Positions 1 through 9,090 are shown, counted from the first letter of the stretch. The stretch is DNA of 64,000 nt from Roseivirga sp. UBA6052 (GCA_002427755.1 DIYO01000004.1:453820-517819), one strand, 5' to 3'. Translations and numbers: made by a program. Notes: generated by a model not told the origin, from the sequence alone.

Positions 1-340
1 ACCCCACTAAAACAACCTCTTTTGTTAAATCAGCATAATCCATCATTCGTTTCGGAATATTGATTCTTCCAGAACCATCCATCTCCATTTCGGAATTACC
101 CCTAAAGAAACTTCTCTGAAATCTTCGATACTCTTCATTGAACTCACTCAATGACCGAACTCTATTGATGATCTTCTTGTACTCGAGCATTGGATACAAT
201 ACCAAGCACTGCTCAAACCCTCGCCTTACAACGAGTTCTTGATTAGCCACATCGGGTAAAGCAGCCTTAACCTTTGCAGGTAAAGCGAGCCTTCCTTTTG
301 CGTCTAGTTTACAGTCATATTCTCCAGTAAAAAAAGACAT
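1..340 (-). CDS. mraZ: Transcriptional regulator MraZ (partial, cut by window edge)
   Basis: MraZ is a DNA-binding regulator that usually heads the division and cell wall (dcw) cluster and represses it by binding TGGG-type repeats in its own promoter. About 113 codons are visible of a family length near 150. Two AbrB/SpoVT-like motifs are readable: DAKGRLALP near the N-terminus and DGSGRINIP near residue 90. The ATG at 340 is the start, giving MSFFTGEYDCK. The gene is transcribed leftward off the window, so rsmH, ftsL and ftsI should follow outside. The upstream box array (375-419) supports autoregulation. Confidence 0.93.
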   Translation of the reverse strand, partial: MSFFTGEYDCKLDAKGRLALPAKVKAALPDVANQELVVRRGFEQCLVLYPMLEYKKIINRVRSLSEFNEEYRRFQRSFFRGNSEMEMDGSGRINIPKRMMDYADLTKEVVLVG

Positions 341-358
341 TACACACCTGAACTAAGA

Positions 359-366
359 CAAAGATA
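359..366 (-). promoter_or_regulatory. Promoter -7 element of mraZ
   Basis: On the minus strand this reads TATCTTTG, an exact match to the Bacteroidota -7 consensus TAnnTTTG. It would start transcription roughly 15 bases before the mraZ ATG. No good -33 TTG is visible because the MraZ box array occupies that place. Confidence 0.6.
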
Positions 367-374
367 GAAATTCT

Positions 375-419
375 ACCCACTTTCACCCATAATTTTCTAC
401 TTTTTCCCACTTTTTACCA
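375..419 (-). promoter_or_regulatory. MraZ-box array (operator)
   Basis: On the minus strand, five pentamers start every 10 bases exactly: TGGTA (415-419), TGGGA (405-409), TAGAA (395-399), TGGGT (385-389) and TGGGT (375-379). Three are true TGGGN boxes and two are degenerate. TGGGN repeats with 5-base spacers are the known MraZ binding pattern. The array lies directly upstream of the -7 element, where a repressor would block RNA polymerase. Confidence 0.8.
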
Positions 420-733
420 AAAATCCTGAAAAATGTACTGATTTGGCAGCTATATAGCGATTTGCCAATCACATTGACAACTACAATTCCTCACGAATCG
501 CCTGATTATTAGAATATTAGGATAGAAAATCAGTAATAGGGCAGAAAGTGGCATTTGGTGGGTTAATATCCCAAGCACTGATAGAAAGGTAACCTTAAAG
601 ACAAAAACCTAGTAGATTTTATACTTGATATAGGGTAAGTACGAATTAGAGTTGTTTATAATCTACAGTAGCTCAAAGATCACATCTGTCGGTGTTCTTA
701 AGAGTTTACTCCAACTATAAACTACTAACTAAC
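420..733. other. Intergenic stretch, no gene seen
   Basis: About 310 bases between the mraZ operator and the terminator-like hairpin at 734. I see no credible reading frame, tRNA or known RNA. It holds a nested palindrome (TTGGCA 443-448, GCTATATAGC 449-458, TGCCAA 463-468) of unknown meaning. A short plus-strand RNA ending at the hairpin is possible, but no promoter of the TAnnTTTG type was found for it. Confidence 0.4.
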
Positions 734-760
734 TCACCCGCTTAGGCGGGTGATTTTATT
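734..760 (+). terminator. Intrinsic terminator-like hairpin
   Basis: Arms TCACCCGC (734-741) and GCGGGTGA (746-753) with a TTAG loop, followed on the plus strand by ATTTTATTT. The T-rich side is on the plus strand, although the only neighbouring gene that ends here is on the minus strand, 2 bases away. It may serve that gene as a hairpin without a T-run, or end an unseen plus-strand RNA. Confidence 0.6.
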
Positions 761-1730
761 TGGTACGTTCGATAGTAAATTGAACCAGATTAGCTAATGA
801 GGTCTTATACTGAGACTCAGGAAAAGTCTCTACAACAGCCATTGCTTTATCGACATATTCATTCATTACTTTCTTGGCGTATTCAATTCCCCCATTACTC
901 TTTACGAATGAAATCACCTCGTTAATCTTCTTTTGATTTTTAGAATTAGATTTAACAATGCGCTTAATCTTTCGCTTGGTGCTAGCATCAGTCTGCTGGA
1001 GTGCATGAATAAGCGGCAAAGTCATCTTCTTCTCCTTAATATCAATTCCGGTAGGCTTACCTATTTCATCCGGGCCATAATCGAAAAGATCGTCTTTTAT
1101 TTGAAATGCCATTCCAACATTCAATCCGAATTCTTTCATTCTCGCGATTGTATCAGAATCTGCACCAGCTGAAGCAGCTCCTACGGCACAACAAGAACCA
1201 ATTAATGATGCAGTCTTTTGACGGATTACATCATAATAAAGATCTTCGGTTATATCTAGCGTTCTGGCTTTAGCCATCTGTAGCAACTCTCCCTCACTCA
1301 TTTCTCTTACTGCCTCAGACACAATTTTCAAGAGATCAAAGTCTTCATTATCTATGGAAAGTAGTAAACCTCTTGATAAAAGATAATCACCAACCAGTAC
1401 GGCAATCTTATTCTTCCAGAGTGCATTAATAGAAAAGAATCCCCTCCTCATATTGGAGTCATCCACTACATCGTCATGCACCAATGTGGCGGTATGTAAT
1501 AGCTCAATTAGAGATGCGCCTCTATAGCAACGGTCGTTAATTTGTCCCGCAGTTCCAGCTGAAAGAAACACAAACATGGGACGCATTTGCTTTCCCTTGC
1601 GTTTCACTATGTAGCCCATGATTTTATCAAGAAGAAACACCTTAGACTTCATAGAGTCTCTAAACTTTCGTTCGAAGGTTTCCATCTCGGCTGAGATAGG
1701 AGCTTGTATTTCTTTTAGTTGGAGGGACAT
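756..1730 (-). CDS. Polyprenyl diphosphate synthase
   Basis: Trans-type isoprenyl chain-elongating enzyme that condenses isopentenyl diphosphate onto an allylic primer, probably for the quinone side chain or another long prenyl product. Both aspartate-rich Mg-diphosphate motifs are intact: the first at residues 86-90 (DDVVD) and the second at 213-217 (DDLFD). The N-terminal GKQMRP substrate motif is also present. Length of 324 matches the octaprenyl/IspB branch. Product chain length cannot be read from the sequence. The gene stands 87 bases upstream of the lpxR-like stop and probably has its own promoter. Confidence 0.92.
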   Translation of the reverse strand: MSLQLKEIQAPISAEMETFERKFRDSMKSKVFLLDKIMGYIVKRKGKQMRPMFVFLSAGTAGQINDRCYRGASLIELLHTATLVHDDVVDDSNMRRGFFSINALWKNKIAVLVGDYLLSRGLLLSIDNEDFDLLKIVSEAVREMSEGELLQMAKARTLDITEDLYYDVIRQKTASLIGSCCAVGAASAGADSDTIARMKEFGLNVGMAFQIKDDLFDYGPDEIGKPTGIDIKEKKMTLPLIHALQQTDASTKRKIKRIVKSNSKNQKKINEVISFVKSNGGIEYAKKVMNEYVDKAMAVVETFPESQYKTSLANLVQFTIERTK

Positions 1731-1817
1731 TCAGTCAACAGTCGTGCAATATTAATAGGTAGTATCCCAACGGCAAAGACATTCATTGAATAAAGCAAAC
1801 TCACTTTTTTAGTTGAA

Positions 1818-2783
1818 TTATTCTGACTTGTAAGGATTTTTTGGCGCTAACCTAAGTGCTAATTCAAATGTTATATATCCGTGCACTTTATTTCCTTCAA
1901 CTTCAGGACTTAATCCATTATAAATCATCTTAAACGTGGTATTTCTAGAATTGGTAGCCCATCCCAATCTCCAATGATGCACAAGGTTTTTAATCTCTTC
2001 TGTATGAGGCGCATCATTTGACCAAAGTGAGCCTTCTATGACTACGTTATGCAAGACCAATTGGGTTCCATAACCAAAGAAGAAATAGCCATGATTTCTA
2101 AACCTTTCACTCCCTTTGCCAATAATTGCATTTTTAAATGCAGAATTCTCTAAGTCTTGCAGTTTGCCAAATCTAAAATCGAAACGCTGCATCAAATGCG
2201 TAAACCCTGTACCTAAATATGCTTCTGAGTCTAATACCAAATCCATACTATTGGATTTGAGCCAGATTTGCTTTGCCAAACCTGCCTTTACATTAACGAT
2301 TACCTCATTGGGAATTTGAAACTCCCACCCTCTTGGTCTAGGAAAACCGAGGTTCTTATGATACCACTCTTGAAAGGCTCTTGCACCTGAAAGTTCACCA
2401 ACAAAAGCCAATTCAGACCCTAAGGTTCTAGAGAAAGAAGGGCTTAGAAACTTCTGGTGACTTATTCCGAAAGTCAATAAACCGGCATAAGGTCTATCGT
2501 AATTATTCGGATTTCTTAGAATCAACTCTTGCGGAGTAAATGTCTTGTGTGAAAACTCGAAATCGAATATCCCTTTTATAGTATCCTTTTTTGAATTCTC
2601 TCCACCTGGCACCCATCTTTTATGAAAAATAATTCCATTTGAATAATACCTATCGTTACCCACCAATAAATAGACATCATTATCATTGGCCAAAGAATAT
2701 TCCCTATTCTTGTAGGTAGTTTGCCCCATGCTTTGAAAAACAAGGCAAATGAAGATCAATAACCAGAATAGCTTAAATCTCAT
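1818..2783 (-). CDS. LpxR-like lipid A deacylase family (DUF2219) outer-membrane protein
   Basis: Predicted outer-membrane beta-barrel of the LpxR family, whose known members remove the 3'-acyloxyacyl group from lipid A. A signal peptide spans residues 1-20 with cleavage before Gln21. Family landmarks are the N33-D34-N35-D36 stretch (the catalytic Asn-Asp region of LpxR), YYSNG at 46-50 and DRPYAG at 96-101. Length of 321 is normal. Activity on this organism's lipid A is inferred. It is divergent from bioF with only 47 bases between the starts. Confidence 0.82.
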   Translation of the reverse strand: MRFKLFWLLIFICLVFQSMGQTTYKNREYSLANDNDVYLLVGNDRYYSNGIIFHKRWVPGGENSKKDTIKGIFDFEFSHKTFTPQELILRNPNNYDRPYAGLLTFGISHQKFLSPSFSRTLGSELAFVGELSGARAFQEWYHKNLGFPRPRGWEFQIPNEVIVNVKAGLAKQIWLKSNSMDLVLDSEAYLGTGFTHLMQRFDFRFGKLQDLENSAFKNAIIGKGSERFRNHGYFFFGYGTQLVLHNVVIEGSLWSNDAPHTEEIKNLVHHWRLGWATNSRNTTFKMIYNGLSPEVEGNKVHGYITFELALRLAPKNPYKSE

Positions 2784-2830
2784 TTTGATTTTGGCCCTAG
2801 AGTAAGAAGATGCAATGATAATGCATTGAT

Positions 2831-3955
2831 ATGAAAGATAGTCCGAAGCTTAAAAGTCTATTAGAAAAAAGAAGGCAAACAGACGCATTGAGAACGTTAA
2901 AAATAACTTCTCCCGATCTTATTGACTTTTCCTCCAATGACTATCTTGGTTTAGCAAGAAACTCCTCCCTTAAAAGCGAAATACTAAAAGTTTCTCAATC
3001 GAGATCATTAACAACCGGATCAACTGGTTCTAGACTAATAACAGGAAATAACTCTTTAATTGAAGAGACAGAAAATTACTTAGCTCAATTTTTCAGTCAA
3101 GAGGCTTCCACAGTCTTGAGTTCAGGCTACATGGCCAACTTGGCCTTCTTTTCATCTGTTCCTCAAAAAGGAGATACAATCATATATGATGAGCTCTCTC
3201 ATGCGTGCATCAAGGACGGCTGCAGACTTAGTTTGGCCAATAGATATTCTTTCAAACACAACGACCTACAAGACCTAGAACTTAAGCTTCAAAAAGGAGA
3301 TGGTAATATCTTTATAGCCGTAGAATCTATTTACTCTATGGATGGCGATATGGCGCCTTTAGCGTCTATTTGTGACTTAGCGGATAAATATCAAGCATTC
3401 GTAATAGTTGATGAAGCACATTCTACAGGCGTTTGGGGTTCAAATGGACAAGGTTTAGTTCATACTCTAAATCTTCAGAACAGAGTATCTGCTGTGATCT
3501 ACACCTTCGGCAAGGCTCTAGGAATTCATGGCGCCTGTATTACAGGGTCGAAAGACCTAAAGTCCTTCCTCATTAATTTTGCGAGGCCGTTTATCTATAC
3601 CACAGCACCAAGCGATCATGAAATTATCTCTATTCAAAAGGCTTTTGAGCTTAGAGCCCAAAATCAAACGTTAGCTGATTCCCTTTTCGAAATCATAAAC
3701 TACTGGAATAAGAAGCTGCCAAAATTCTCTACACCATCAGCCATAAAAGCCATTACGATAGGAGGAAATACAGAAACAAAAACGATCGCAGACAATCTTC
3801 AAAATCAAGGGTTAGATATTCGACCTATTCTAAGCCCAACGGTTAAAGCTGGAACCGAGCGATTAAGGATTTGTCTGCACAGTTTCAATACTAAAAAAGA
3901 AATTGACTTTATTTGTGACACACTCAAAACGGATTACCCAGTCCTTTTCAACTGA
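2831..3955 (+). CDS. bioF: 8-amino-7-oxononanoate synthase (BioF), alpha-oxoamine synthase family
   Basis: PLP enzyme that joins pimeloyl-thioester and alanine at the first ring-forming step of biotin synthesis. The PLP lysine is K228 in TFGKALG, and the cofactor-binding Asp and stacking His lie in VDEAHS (D194, H197). Length of 374 and the N-terminal FSSNDYLGLA fit BioF better than serine palmitoyltransferase, which is longer, but the families are close and no other bio gene is nearby. It sits 14 bases before the acyltransferase gene, so co-transcription is likely. Confidence 0.82.
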   Translation: MKDSPKLKSLLEKRRQTDALRTLKITSPDLIDFSSNDYLGLARNSSLKSEILKVSQSRSLTTGSTGSRLITGNNSLIEETENYLAQFFSQEASTVLSSGYMANLAFFSSVPQKGDTIIYDELSHACIKDGCRLSLANRYSFKHNDLQDLELKLQKGDGNIFIAVESIYSMDGDMAPLASICDLADKYQAFVIVDEAHSTGVWGSNGQGLVHTLNLQNRVSAVIYTFGKALGIHGACITGSKDLKSFLINFARPFIYTTAPSDHEIISIQKAFELRAQNQTLADSLFEIINYWNKKLPKFSTPSAIKAITIGGNTETKTIADNLQNQGLDIRPILSPTVKAGTERLRICLHSFNTKKEIDFICDTLKTDYPVLFN

Positions 3956-3969
3956 GAATCGATTTTTGA

Positions 3970-5676
3970 ATGGATAAGATTTCCCCAGACTACGTAAAAA
4001 AGAGATACAAGCAGGTACTTCCAGGAGGTATTAATGAATGGCCCGTAGTCAACTTCAGCAGAAATAGAGAACGTATTGTAAGAGAAGTTGCTGAAGAAAG
4101 TATTAAACAAATAAGGAAGTTAGCCCCTACTCGAGAGGCCCTTATCGAGGAAATTGAAACCACAGTATTTAGAGAGAAGCTAAGAATTAAGCGAAACCCT
4201 TGGGCCGTAGATCCAGAGGATGAAGGCAAATTCTTAAGTAGAATTAAAGCGAGTCTTTTAGATATCTCTCAAATGGAGGACCATGAGGCTATTGATGAGG
4301 CACTTGATGATATTTTGGAAGAAATGGTCATTCGTTATTCAGATGAAATAGCGGGTAACTTTAAGAAATCGAGATACCGAATGGTAAGACGTTTGATCAC
4401 ATTCGGTTTTGCTAGACTGTTAAATGCATCACGCGTGCGGGGTATTGGCTCAATCTTCAGCAGCCAGTATACCATGCAAGACAAAATTCACATTACGGGC
4501 GAGGTTGAGGAGTTAAGAGAGCTTACCAAAAAAGGCACCATCATTATGGTACCTACTCACTTTAGCAATCTGGATTCCATACTTATTGGATGGGTAATAA
4601 GCGCACTTGGCCTACCCGCCTTTATTTATGGTGCGGGCCTTAATCTGTTTAACATCAGAATTGTGGCTTACTTTATTAATAGCCTTGGAGCCTATAAAGT
4701 AGACAGAAGAAAAAAGAACCTAATCTATCTGGAAACACTTAAAGCACATTCCAGGATAGCAATTCAGCTAGGTTGTCATTCTCTATTCTTTCCGGGTGGC
4801 ACGCGTTCAAGGTCCGGTAAAATTGAGAAGAGACTAAAGCTTGGTTTACTCAGTACAGCAATAGAAGCACAGAGGCTCAATTTTGAGAAGGAATCAGAAG
4901 AATCCGGTAAGAAGGTATTTATAGTTCCAGTAACACTGAATTATAACTTTGTTCTAGAAGCACCAAGCTTAATTAGGCAATACCTGAGACTTCAGGGTCA
5001 AGAACGCTATTACACGGAAAACGATGAGTATTCAACCTCTTACAAAATAGCTGCCTTTTTAATAAAGTTCTTTACTAAGGGTTCAGACATATCTGTTTCT
5101 ATAGGTAAGGCCATGGACGTCTTAGGTAACTATGTAGATCAAGAGGGTAATAGTTACGATAAGAGTGGAAGGCTGATCGATACGAAAGAGTATTTTACTC
5201 AAGACGGCTCAATAGTATCGCATAATCAGCAACGAGAAGATGAATACACCAGAATGCTGAGTGAGAAAATCGTTGACGAATTTCATCGCATTAATAAGGT
5301 ATTCCCGAGCCATTTAGTAGCATTCTGCGGGTTTGTAATTCTTCAAAAGAAGTTCAGAAAACTAGACCTCTATAACCTCATGCGTTTGCCGGAGGATGAA
5401 TTAATTATTCCCTATGAAGAATTCTATTCTACATTTCAGAACCTGCTGAATAGAGTACACAAAATGTACAATAAGGGTAAAGTGAGCATTTCCCCTTCTT
5501 TAACTGGAGACCCTGATGAAATCATTAGGCAAGGACTAAAGAATGTTGGTATGTACCATGCCAAGAGACCTCTGTTGATAAACAAGCAAGGCGATTTGAC
5601 AACACAAGACATCAATCTCCTTTTTTACTATCACAACCGATTAGTTGGTTATAACCTAGAGCAATATGTCGAATAG
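3970..5676 (+). CDS. PlsB-like glycerol-3-phosphate 1-O-acyltransferase
   Basis: Acyltransferase of the PlsB/GPAT superfamily, expected to acylate sn-glycerol-3-phosphate at the cytoplasmic membrane. The catalytic HX4D motif is H197-FSNL-D202, and the phosphate-binding block near residue 276 reads GGTRSRSGK, close to the G-RSR-G block of PlsB. Length of 568 is shorter than E. coli PlsB (about 800). The N-terminal 170 residues are charged and helical with no clear domain. Its last 11 bases overlap gpsA, the enzyme that makes its substrate, which strongly supports the assignment. Confidence 0.85.
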   Translation: MDKISPDYVKKRYKQVLPGGINEWPVVNFSRNRERIVREVAEESIKQIRKLAPTREALIEEIETTVFREKLRIKRNPWAVDPEDEGKFLSRIKASLLDISQMEDHEAIDEALDDILEEMVIRYSDEIAGNFKKSRYRMVRRLITFGFARLLNASRVRGIGSIFSSQYTMQDKIHITGEVEELRELTKKGTIIMVPTHFSNLDSILIGWVISALGLPAFIYGAGLNLFNIRIVAYFINSLGAYKVDRRKKNLIYLETLKAHSRIAIQLGCHSLFFPGGTRSRSGKIEKRLKLGLLSTAIEAQRLNFEKESEESGKKVFIVPVTLNYNFVLEAPSLIRQYLRLQGQERYYTENDEYSTSYKIAAFLIKFFTKGSDISVSIGKAMDVLGNYVDQEGNSYDKSGRLIDTKEYFTQDGSIVSHNQQREDEYTRMLSEKIVDEFHRINKVFPSHLVAFCGFVILQKKFRKLDLYNLMRLPEDELIIPYEEFYSTFQNLLNRVHKMYNKGKVSISPSLTGDPDEIIRQGLKNVGMYHAKRPLLINKQGDLTTQDINLLFYYHNRLVGYNLEQYVE

Positions 5677-6700
5677 TAAAGTTGGAGTAATTGGGGCTGG
5701 TAGCTTCGGCACAGCCGTGGCAAATAAACTAGCGAACAACCGAGATGTGATCTTATATGCTCGCAACTCGGAAAGTGTAGAGCGCATAAGAAGTGAAAGG
5801 AAATCAGCTGGTCAAGAACTGCACGAAAGTATCCAGATCACAAATGACCTTGAGGAAGTTGCGAAAAAATGCAACGTAATATTTCCAGTGGTGCCTTCAT
5901 CTAATTTTAGAAAAATGATGATCGATTTAGCGCCTTACTTAAGGCCGTATCATATGTTGATCCATGGCACTAAAGGGTTAGACCTCAAAACTCCAAAGAA
6001 AAAAGGACCTGACTTTGAATTGGACCGCAACCATGTCTTCACTATGAGTGAAGTTATCAAACAAGAAAGTGTGGTTGTAAGAGTCGGTTGCATGGCAGGC
6101 CCGAATCTAGCTTCTGAATTAGCCACTGGCCATCCTGCTGCAACTGTTATTGCCTCTCCTTTTACAGAGGTAATTAATGAAGGGAAAGCATTACTAAGAT
6201 CAGAGAATTTTCAAGTCTATGGCAACACCGATCTTAGAGGTGTAGAGCTGTGTGGTGTACTTAAGAATATAATTGCAATTGCCTCGGGAATTCTTTCAGG
6301 GCTAGATCTTGGGGAGAACTCCAGAGGTTTGCTTGTAAGTAGAGGCTTGGTGGAGATGATCTATCTGGGCCAGGCTCTGGGCGGAGAAATCTCCTCGTTT
6401 ATAGGATTGGCGGGAGTCGGTGATTTGGTAGCCACCACTACCAGTTCCAACAGTAGAAATTATACCCTAGGCTATAAAATTGCTAAAGGAAAAGACCTAA
6501 AAACGGCTATGGATGAGATGGATGAAGTAGCAGAAGGAATCAACACAATCAAGACCGTTAAGAACTTGTGCGATAGCCAAGGACTTAAGCCTGTTATCAC
6601 CGAAATCTTATATCGAATACTCTTTGAAGGATTATCAGCTCAAGATGGCGTGTCTCAGCTAATGCGCTATCAAGGCAATATTGATATCGACTTTCTTTAA
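5666..6700 (+). CDS. gpsA: NAD(P)-dependent glycerol-3-phosphate dehydrogenase
   Basis: Reduces dihydroxyacetone phosphate to sn-glycerol-3-phosphate for phospholipid synthesis. The Rossmann motif GVIGAGSFGTA opens the protein, with the active-site Lys region VLKNIIAIASG near residue 195 and the C-terminal domain motif GLAGVGDLVAT. Length of 344 is typical. Its ATG overlaps the end of the acyltransferase gene by 11 bases, so the two are translationally coupled. The stop codon shares the bases TTAA with the convergent M48 protease gene. Confidence 0.95.
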   Translation: MSNSKVGVIGAGSFGTAVANKLANNRDVILYARNSESVERIRSERKSAGQELHESIQITNDLEEVAKKCNVIFPVVPSSNFRKMMIDLAPYLRPYHMLIHGTKGLDLKTPKKKGPDFELDRNHVFTMSEVIKQESVVVRVGCMAGPNLASELATGHPAATVIASPFTEVINEGKALLRSENFQVYGNTDLRGVELCGVLKNIIAIASGILSGLDLGENSRGLLVSRGLVEMIYLGQALGGEISSFIGLAGVGDLVATTTSSNSRNYTLGYKIAKGKDLKTAMDEMDEVAEGINTIKTVKNLCDSQGLKPVITEILYRILFEGLSAQDGVSQLMRYQGNIDIDFL

Positions 6701-7941
6701 TTTTTTAGATAAGCTTCCATAGCATTCAAGCGCTGCAACAGTGGCGGATGAGAATAATTCATAAATACGAATGCTGGGTGAGGTGTAAGATTACTCAAAC
6801 TAGAAACAGACAACTTTTTTAGTGCTGCCATCAATGGTTTGGCATCGTAGGTAGTTGACGCAAAGGCGTCTGCTTCAAACTCATTTTTTCTACTCAGGAC
6901 ATTCATTAACAGACCGGTAAGTCTGGAAATTGGAGAATACAGAATTCCGAAAGCAATTAGATTAATATGAATAGCCAAACGATCAGCACCAAGTGCTTCA
7001 CTTAAGTCTAGATTGAAAATAAATAGAGACAGTATGAAGAGCGTGATTGCCATCTGGATAACACCTAAAACAAGCCCCTGAATGATGTGTTTCTTTTTAA
7101 AATGACCGACTTCATGTGCCAATACCGCTACCAACTCTTCTTCAGAGTGGTCATTAATCAGAGTATCATAAAGAACGATTTTCTTTTTTCTGCCAAGTCC
7201 AGAAAAGAATGCATTTGCCTTGCTCGATCTTTTAGATCCGTCAATCACATAAATGCTTGTCAAAGGGAAAGCTACACTTTCAGCATACTTCTGAATTTTA
7301 GATTTCAATTCACCATCTTCCAACGGTGTAAGCTTATTAAAGAGTGGCAGAATTAGAGAAGTATAAAATACATTCATGAAAAGCATAAAGCTTGTAATGA
7401 GAACAAGCGCGTAAATCCAAAAATTAGCTCCCAGCTCATTGATTAACCAGAGTAAAGCATAACCAAGTATACCACCCATTACAATAGCTAAAACATATCC
7501 CTTAATCTTATCCAAAACGAATGTCTTGAGAGTGGTTTTGTTGAAGCCGAACTTCTCCTCAATCACAAAAGTGGAGTAATAAGAGAATGGCAAATTGATC
7601 ATGTCAGACAACAAGAAAAGAACGCCAAAGTAAACCAAAGATTGAATAATCGGATCGCTAACCCAGCTAGAAACCATACCATCTACAACTCCAAAAAGAC
7701 CGAAACTCAATACGACCAAAGTTAAAGCAGTACTAAACAATGAAGTAATAAACCCAAAGCGCGTTCTTGCTGACTGATACTTCTGCGATTTCTGATACTC
7801 CTCTTCATTATAAAGGCCTTTTAGCTTGTCAGGCACTTCATTTTTAGAAGACTTGTAATTCAAAAAGGAAAGCGATTGATCAATGACATAATCAAATAGC
7901 ACTAAACCTATAATGAGGTAAAGCAAATCAGTAGCGTACAT
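6697..7941 (-). CDS. M48-family zinc metalloprotease, Ste24/CAAX-prenyl-protease-1-like
   Basis: Membrane-embedded zinc protease. The catalytic motif is H276-E-V-G-H280, and a downstream NEFEAD supplies the third zinc ligand. Several membrane segments surround it (about residues 5-20, 65-85, 100-120, 145-200 and 285-340), as in Ste24p. Bacterial members are thought to act in membrane-protein quality control, not CAAX processing; that is family inference. Length of 414 is normal. It lies 6 bases downstream of the porP/sprF-like gene on the same strand. Confidence 0.9.
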   Translation of the reverse strand: MYATDLLYLIIGLVLFDYVIDQSLSFLNYKSSKNEVPDKLKGLYNEEEYQKSQKYQSARTRFGFITSLFSTALTLVVLSFGLFGVVDGMVSSWVSDPIIQSLVYFGVLFLLSDMINLPFSYYSTFVIEEKFGFNKTTLKTFVLDKIKGYVLAIVMGGILGYALLWLINELGANFWIYALVLITSFMLFMNVFYTSLILPLFNKLTPLEDGELKSKIQKYAESVAFPLTSIYVIDGSKRSSKANAFFSGLGRKKKIVLYDTLINDHSEEELVAVLAHEVGHFKKKHIIQGLVLGVIQMAITLFILSLFIFNLDLSEALGADRLAIHINLIAFGILYSPISRLTGLLMNVLSRKNEFEADAFASTTYDAKPLMAALKKLSVSSLSNLTPHPAFVFMNYSHPPLLQRLNAMEAYLKN

Positions 7942-7947
7942 GAAATA

Positions 7948-9009
7948 TTAGTTTTTAGGACACGGAATCCTCCATCGATCTCTAGGTACTTTGAGCGGCT
8001 TATTCCAGTCAAAGAAATATGCCATTGAGAATTCGTGAGCTCCTCCTGCTTCAATACCAAGTTCCGAAAGGGTGTAATCAAAACTGTATCCGATATTGAA
8101 ATTATTGGTTGTAACACCCAGCGTGAAAATTAAGGATTCAACAGTACTTAGCGTAACATTACCAGTTGGTAAGACCGATTCATTTTGTCTAAATGGATTA
8201 CCTCGGTAACCTATACCAAAATTGATAGGCTCTAAATACAGATACCCGCCAAGGTCGAGTTGAGTAAATTCTCCCTGTTGCTTATACTGAAAAACAGGTG
8301 TAAAGCTTCTTTCAGCATAGGTATATGTTAAATCTTTTCTTAATGGACCCCGACCAATGGTAAATTTATATCCTCCGTGAATCGTTATTCTTCTCGGTAG
8401 CGGGCTATCACCATCAATTAGTGATTGATTAGGTTCCGTTAAATGTTGTACAGCTGCCCCTAGAAAGAGTCTTCTCGAAAACAATAGACCGCCTAAACTC
8501 ACATCTCCATAGTTAATACTCAAGCCACTCCCCACAATTGAAGGGTCCGTAACTGTTCTATCGATAGCACCTGTGATCGGATCAATCTGGTTAGCAAAGA
8601 CTAAATTTTGAAAACCTGCATTTCTGTTAAAGAAGCTGTATTGGATTCCTGGCCTAAACACTAGGTTGTCGTTTAACTTTAATTGATAGGCATAACTAAA
8701 ACCAATATTTGTGGATTGTAATCCTTGAATTCCTTCCCTATCAGTAGTTACAATTAAACCAATACCACTGTTAGCACTAGGAATGAAATGGTCTGCATAA
8801 AAAGAGAAAGTTTGGAATGAAGCTTCCAAGTTCGGCCACTGGTTTCTGTAATTCACACCCATTCGGGTATACTCAGATGCTCCTGTGAATGCAGGATTAA
8901 TATAAAGTGGCGCAGCATAAAACTGAGAGAATTGAGGATCTTGCGCTTTTAACTCAAAAGTCGCACTAATGACCAACACATTAAATAATAGGATTAATAC
9001 TCTCCTCAT
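7948..9009 (-). CDS. PorP/SprF-family type IX secretion membrane protein
   Basis: Outer-membrane barrel family in which SprF of Flavobacterium is needed to export the adhesin SprB and PorP is a T9SS part. A signal peptide (residues 1-22) precedes the family hallmark DPQFSQFYAAPLYINPAFTG, followed by YRNQWP. Length of 353 is typical. The ATG is preceded by AAAGGAGAT, a Shine-Dalgarno-like sequence unusual for this phylum. It is divergent from a giant type B T9SS cargo gene, the classic SprF-SprB-type pairing, so it is likely the dedicated partner of that cargo. Confidence 0.9.
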   Translation of the reverse strand: MRRVLILLFNVLVISATFELKAQDPQFSQFYAAPLYINPAFTGASEYTRMGVNYRNQWPNLEASFQTFSFYADHFIPSANSGIGLIVTTDREGIQGLQSTNIGFSYAYQLKLNDNLVFRPGIQYSFFNRNAGFQNLVFANQIDPITGAIDRTVTDPSIVGSGLSINYGDVSLGGLLFSRRLFLGAAVQHLTEPNQSLIDGDSPLPRRITIHGGYKFTIGRGPLRKDLTYTYAERSFTPVFQYKQQGEFTQLDLGGYLYLEPINFGIGYRGNPFRQNESVLPTGNVTLSTVESLIFTLGVTTNNFNIGYSFDYTLSELGIEAGGAHEFSMAYFFDWNKPLKVPRDRWRIPCPKN

Positions 9010-9090
9010 ATCTCCTTTTAAACAACTAAACGCTCTTAACCCCTAAACGTATTACATTTATTAATAATTATTTCAATTATTCTAAGCTTT

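Noticed and set aside
933..1172. Open plus-strand frame inside the polyprenyl synthase gene
   Set aside because: It is the antisense shadow of a well-conserved gene with no promoter or family match.
2811..2831. CAATG/CATTG inverted match between lpxR-like and bioF starts
   Set aside because: Only 5 bases per arm in a 47-base gap; not distinguishable from chance.
2831..3955. Serine palmitoyltransferase for sphingolipid synthesis
   Set aside because: The shorter length and N-terminal pattern fit BioF better, though without other bio genes the doubt is not zero.
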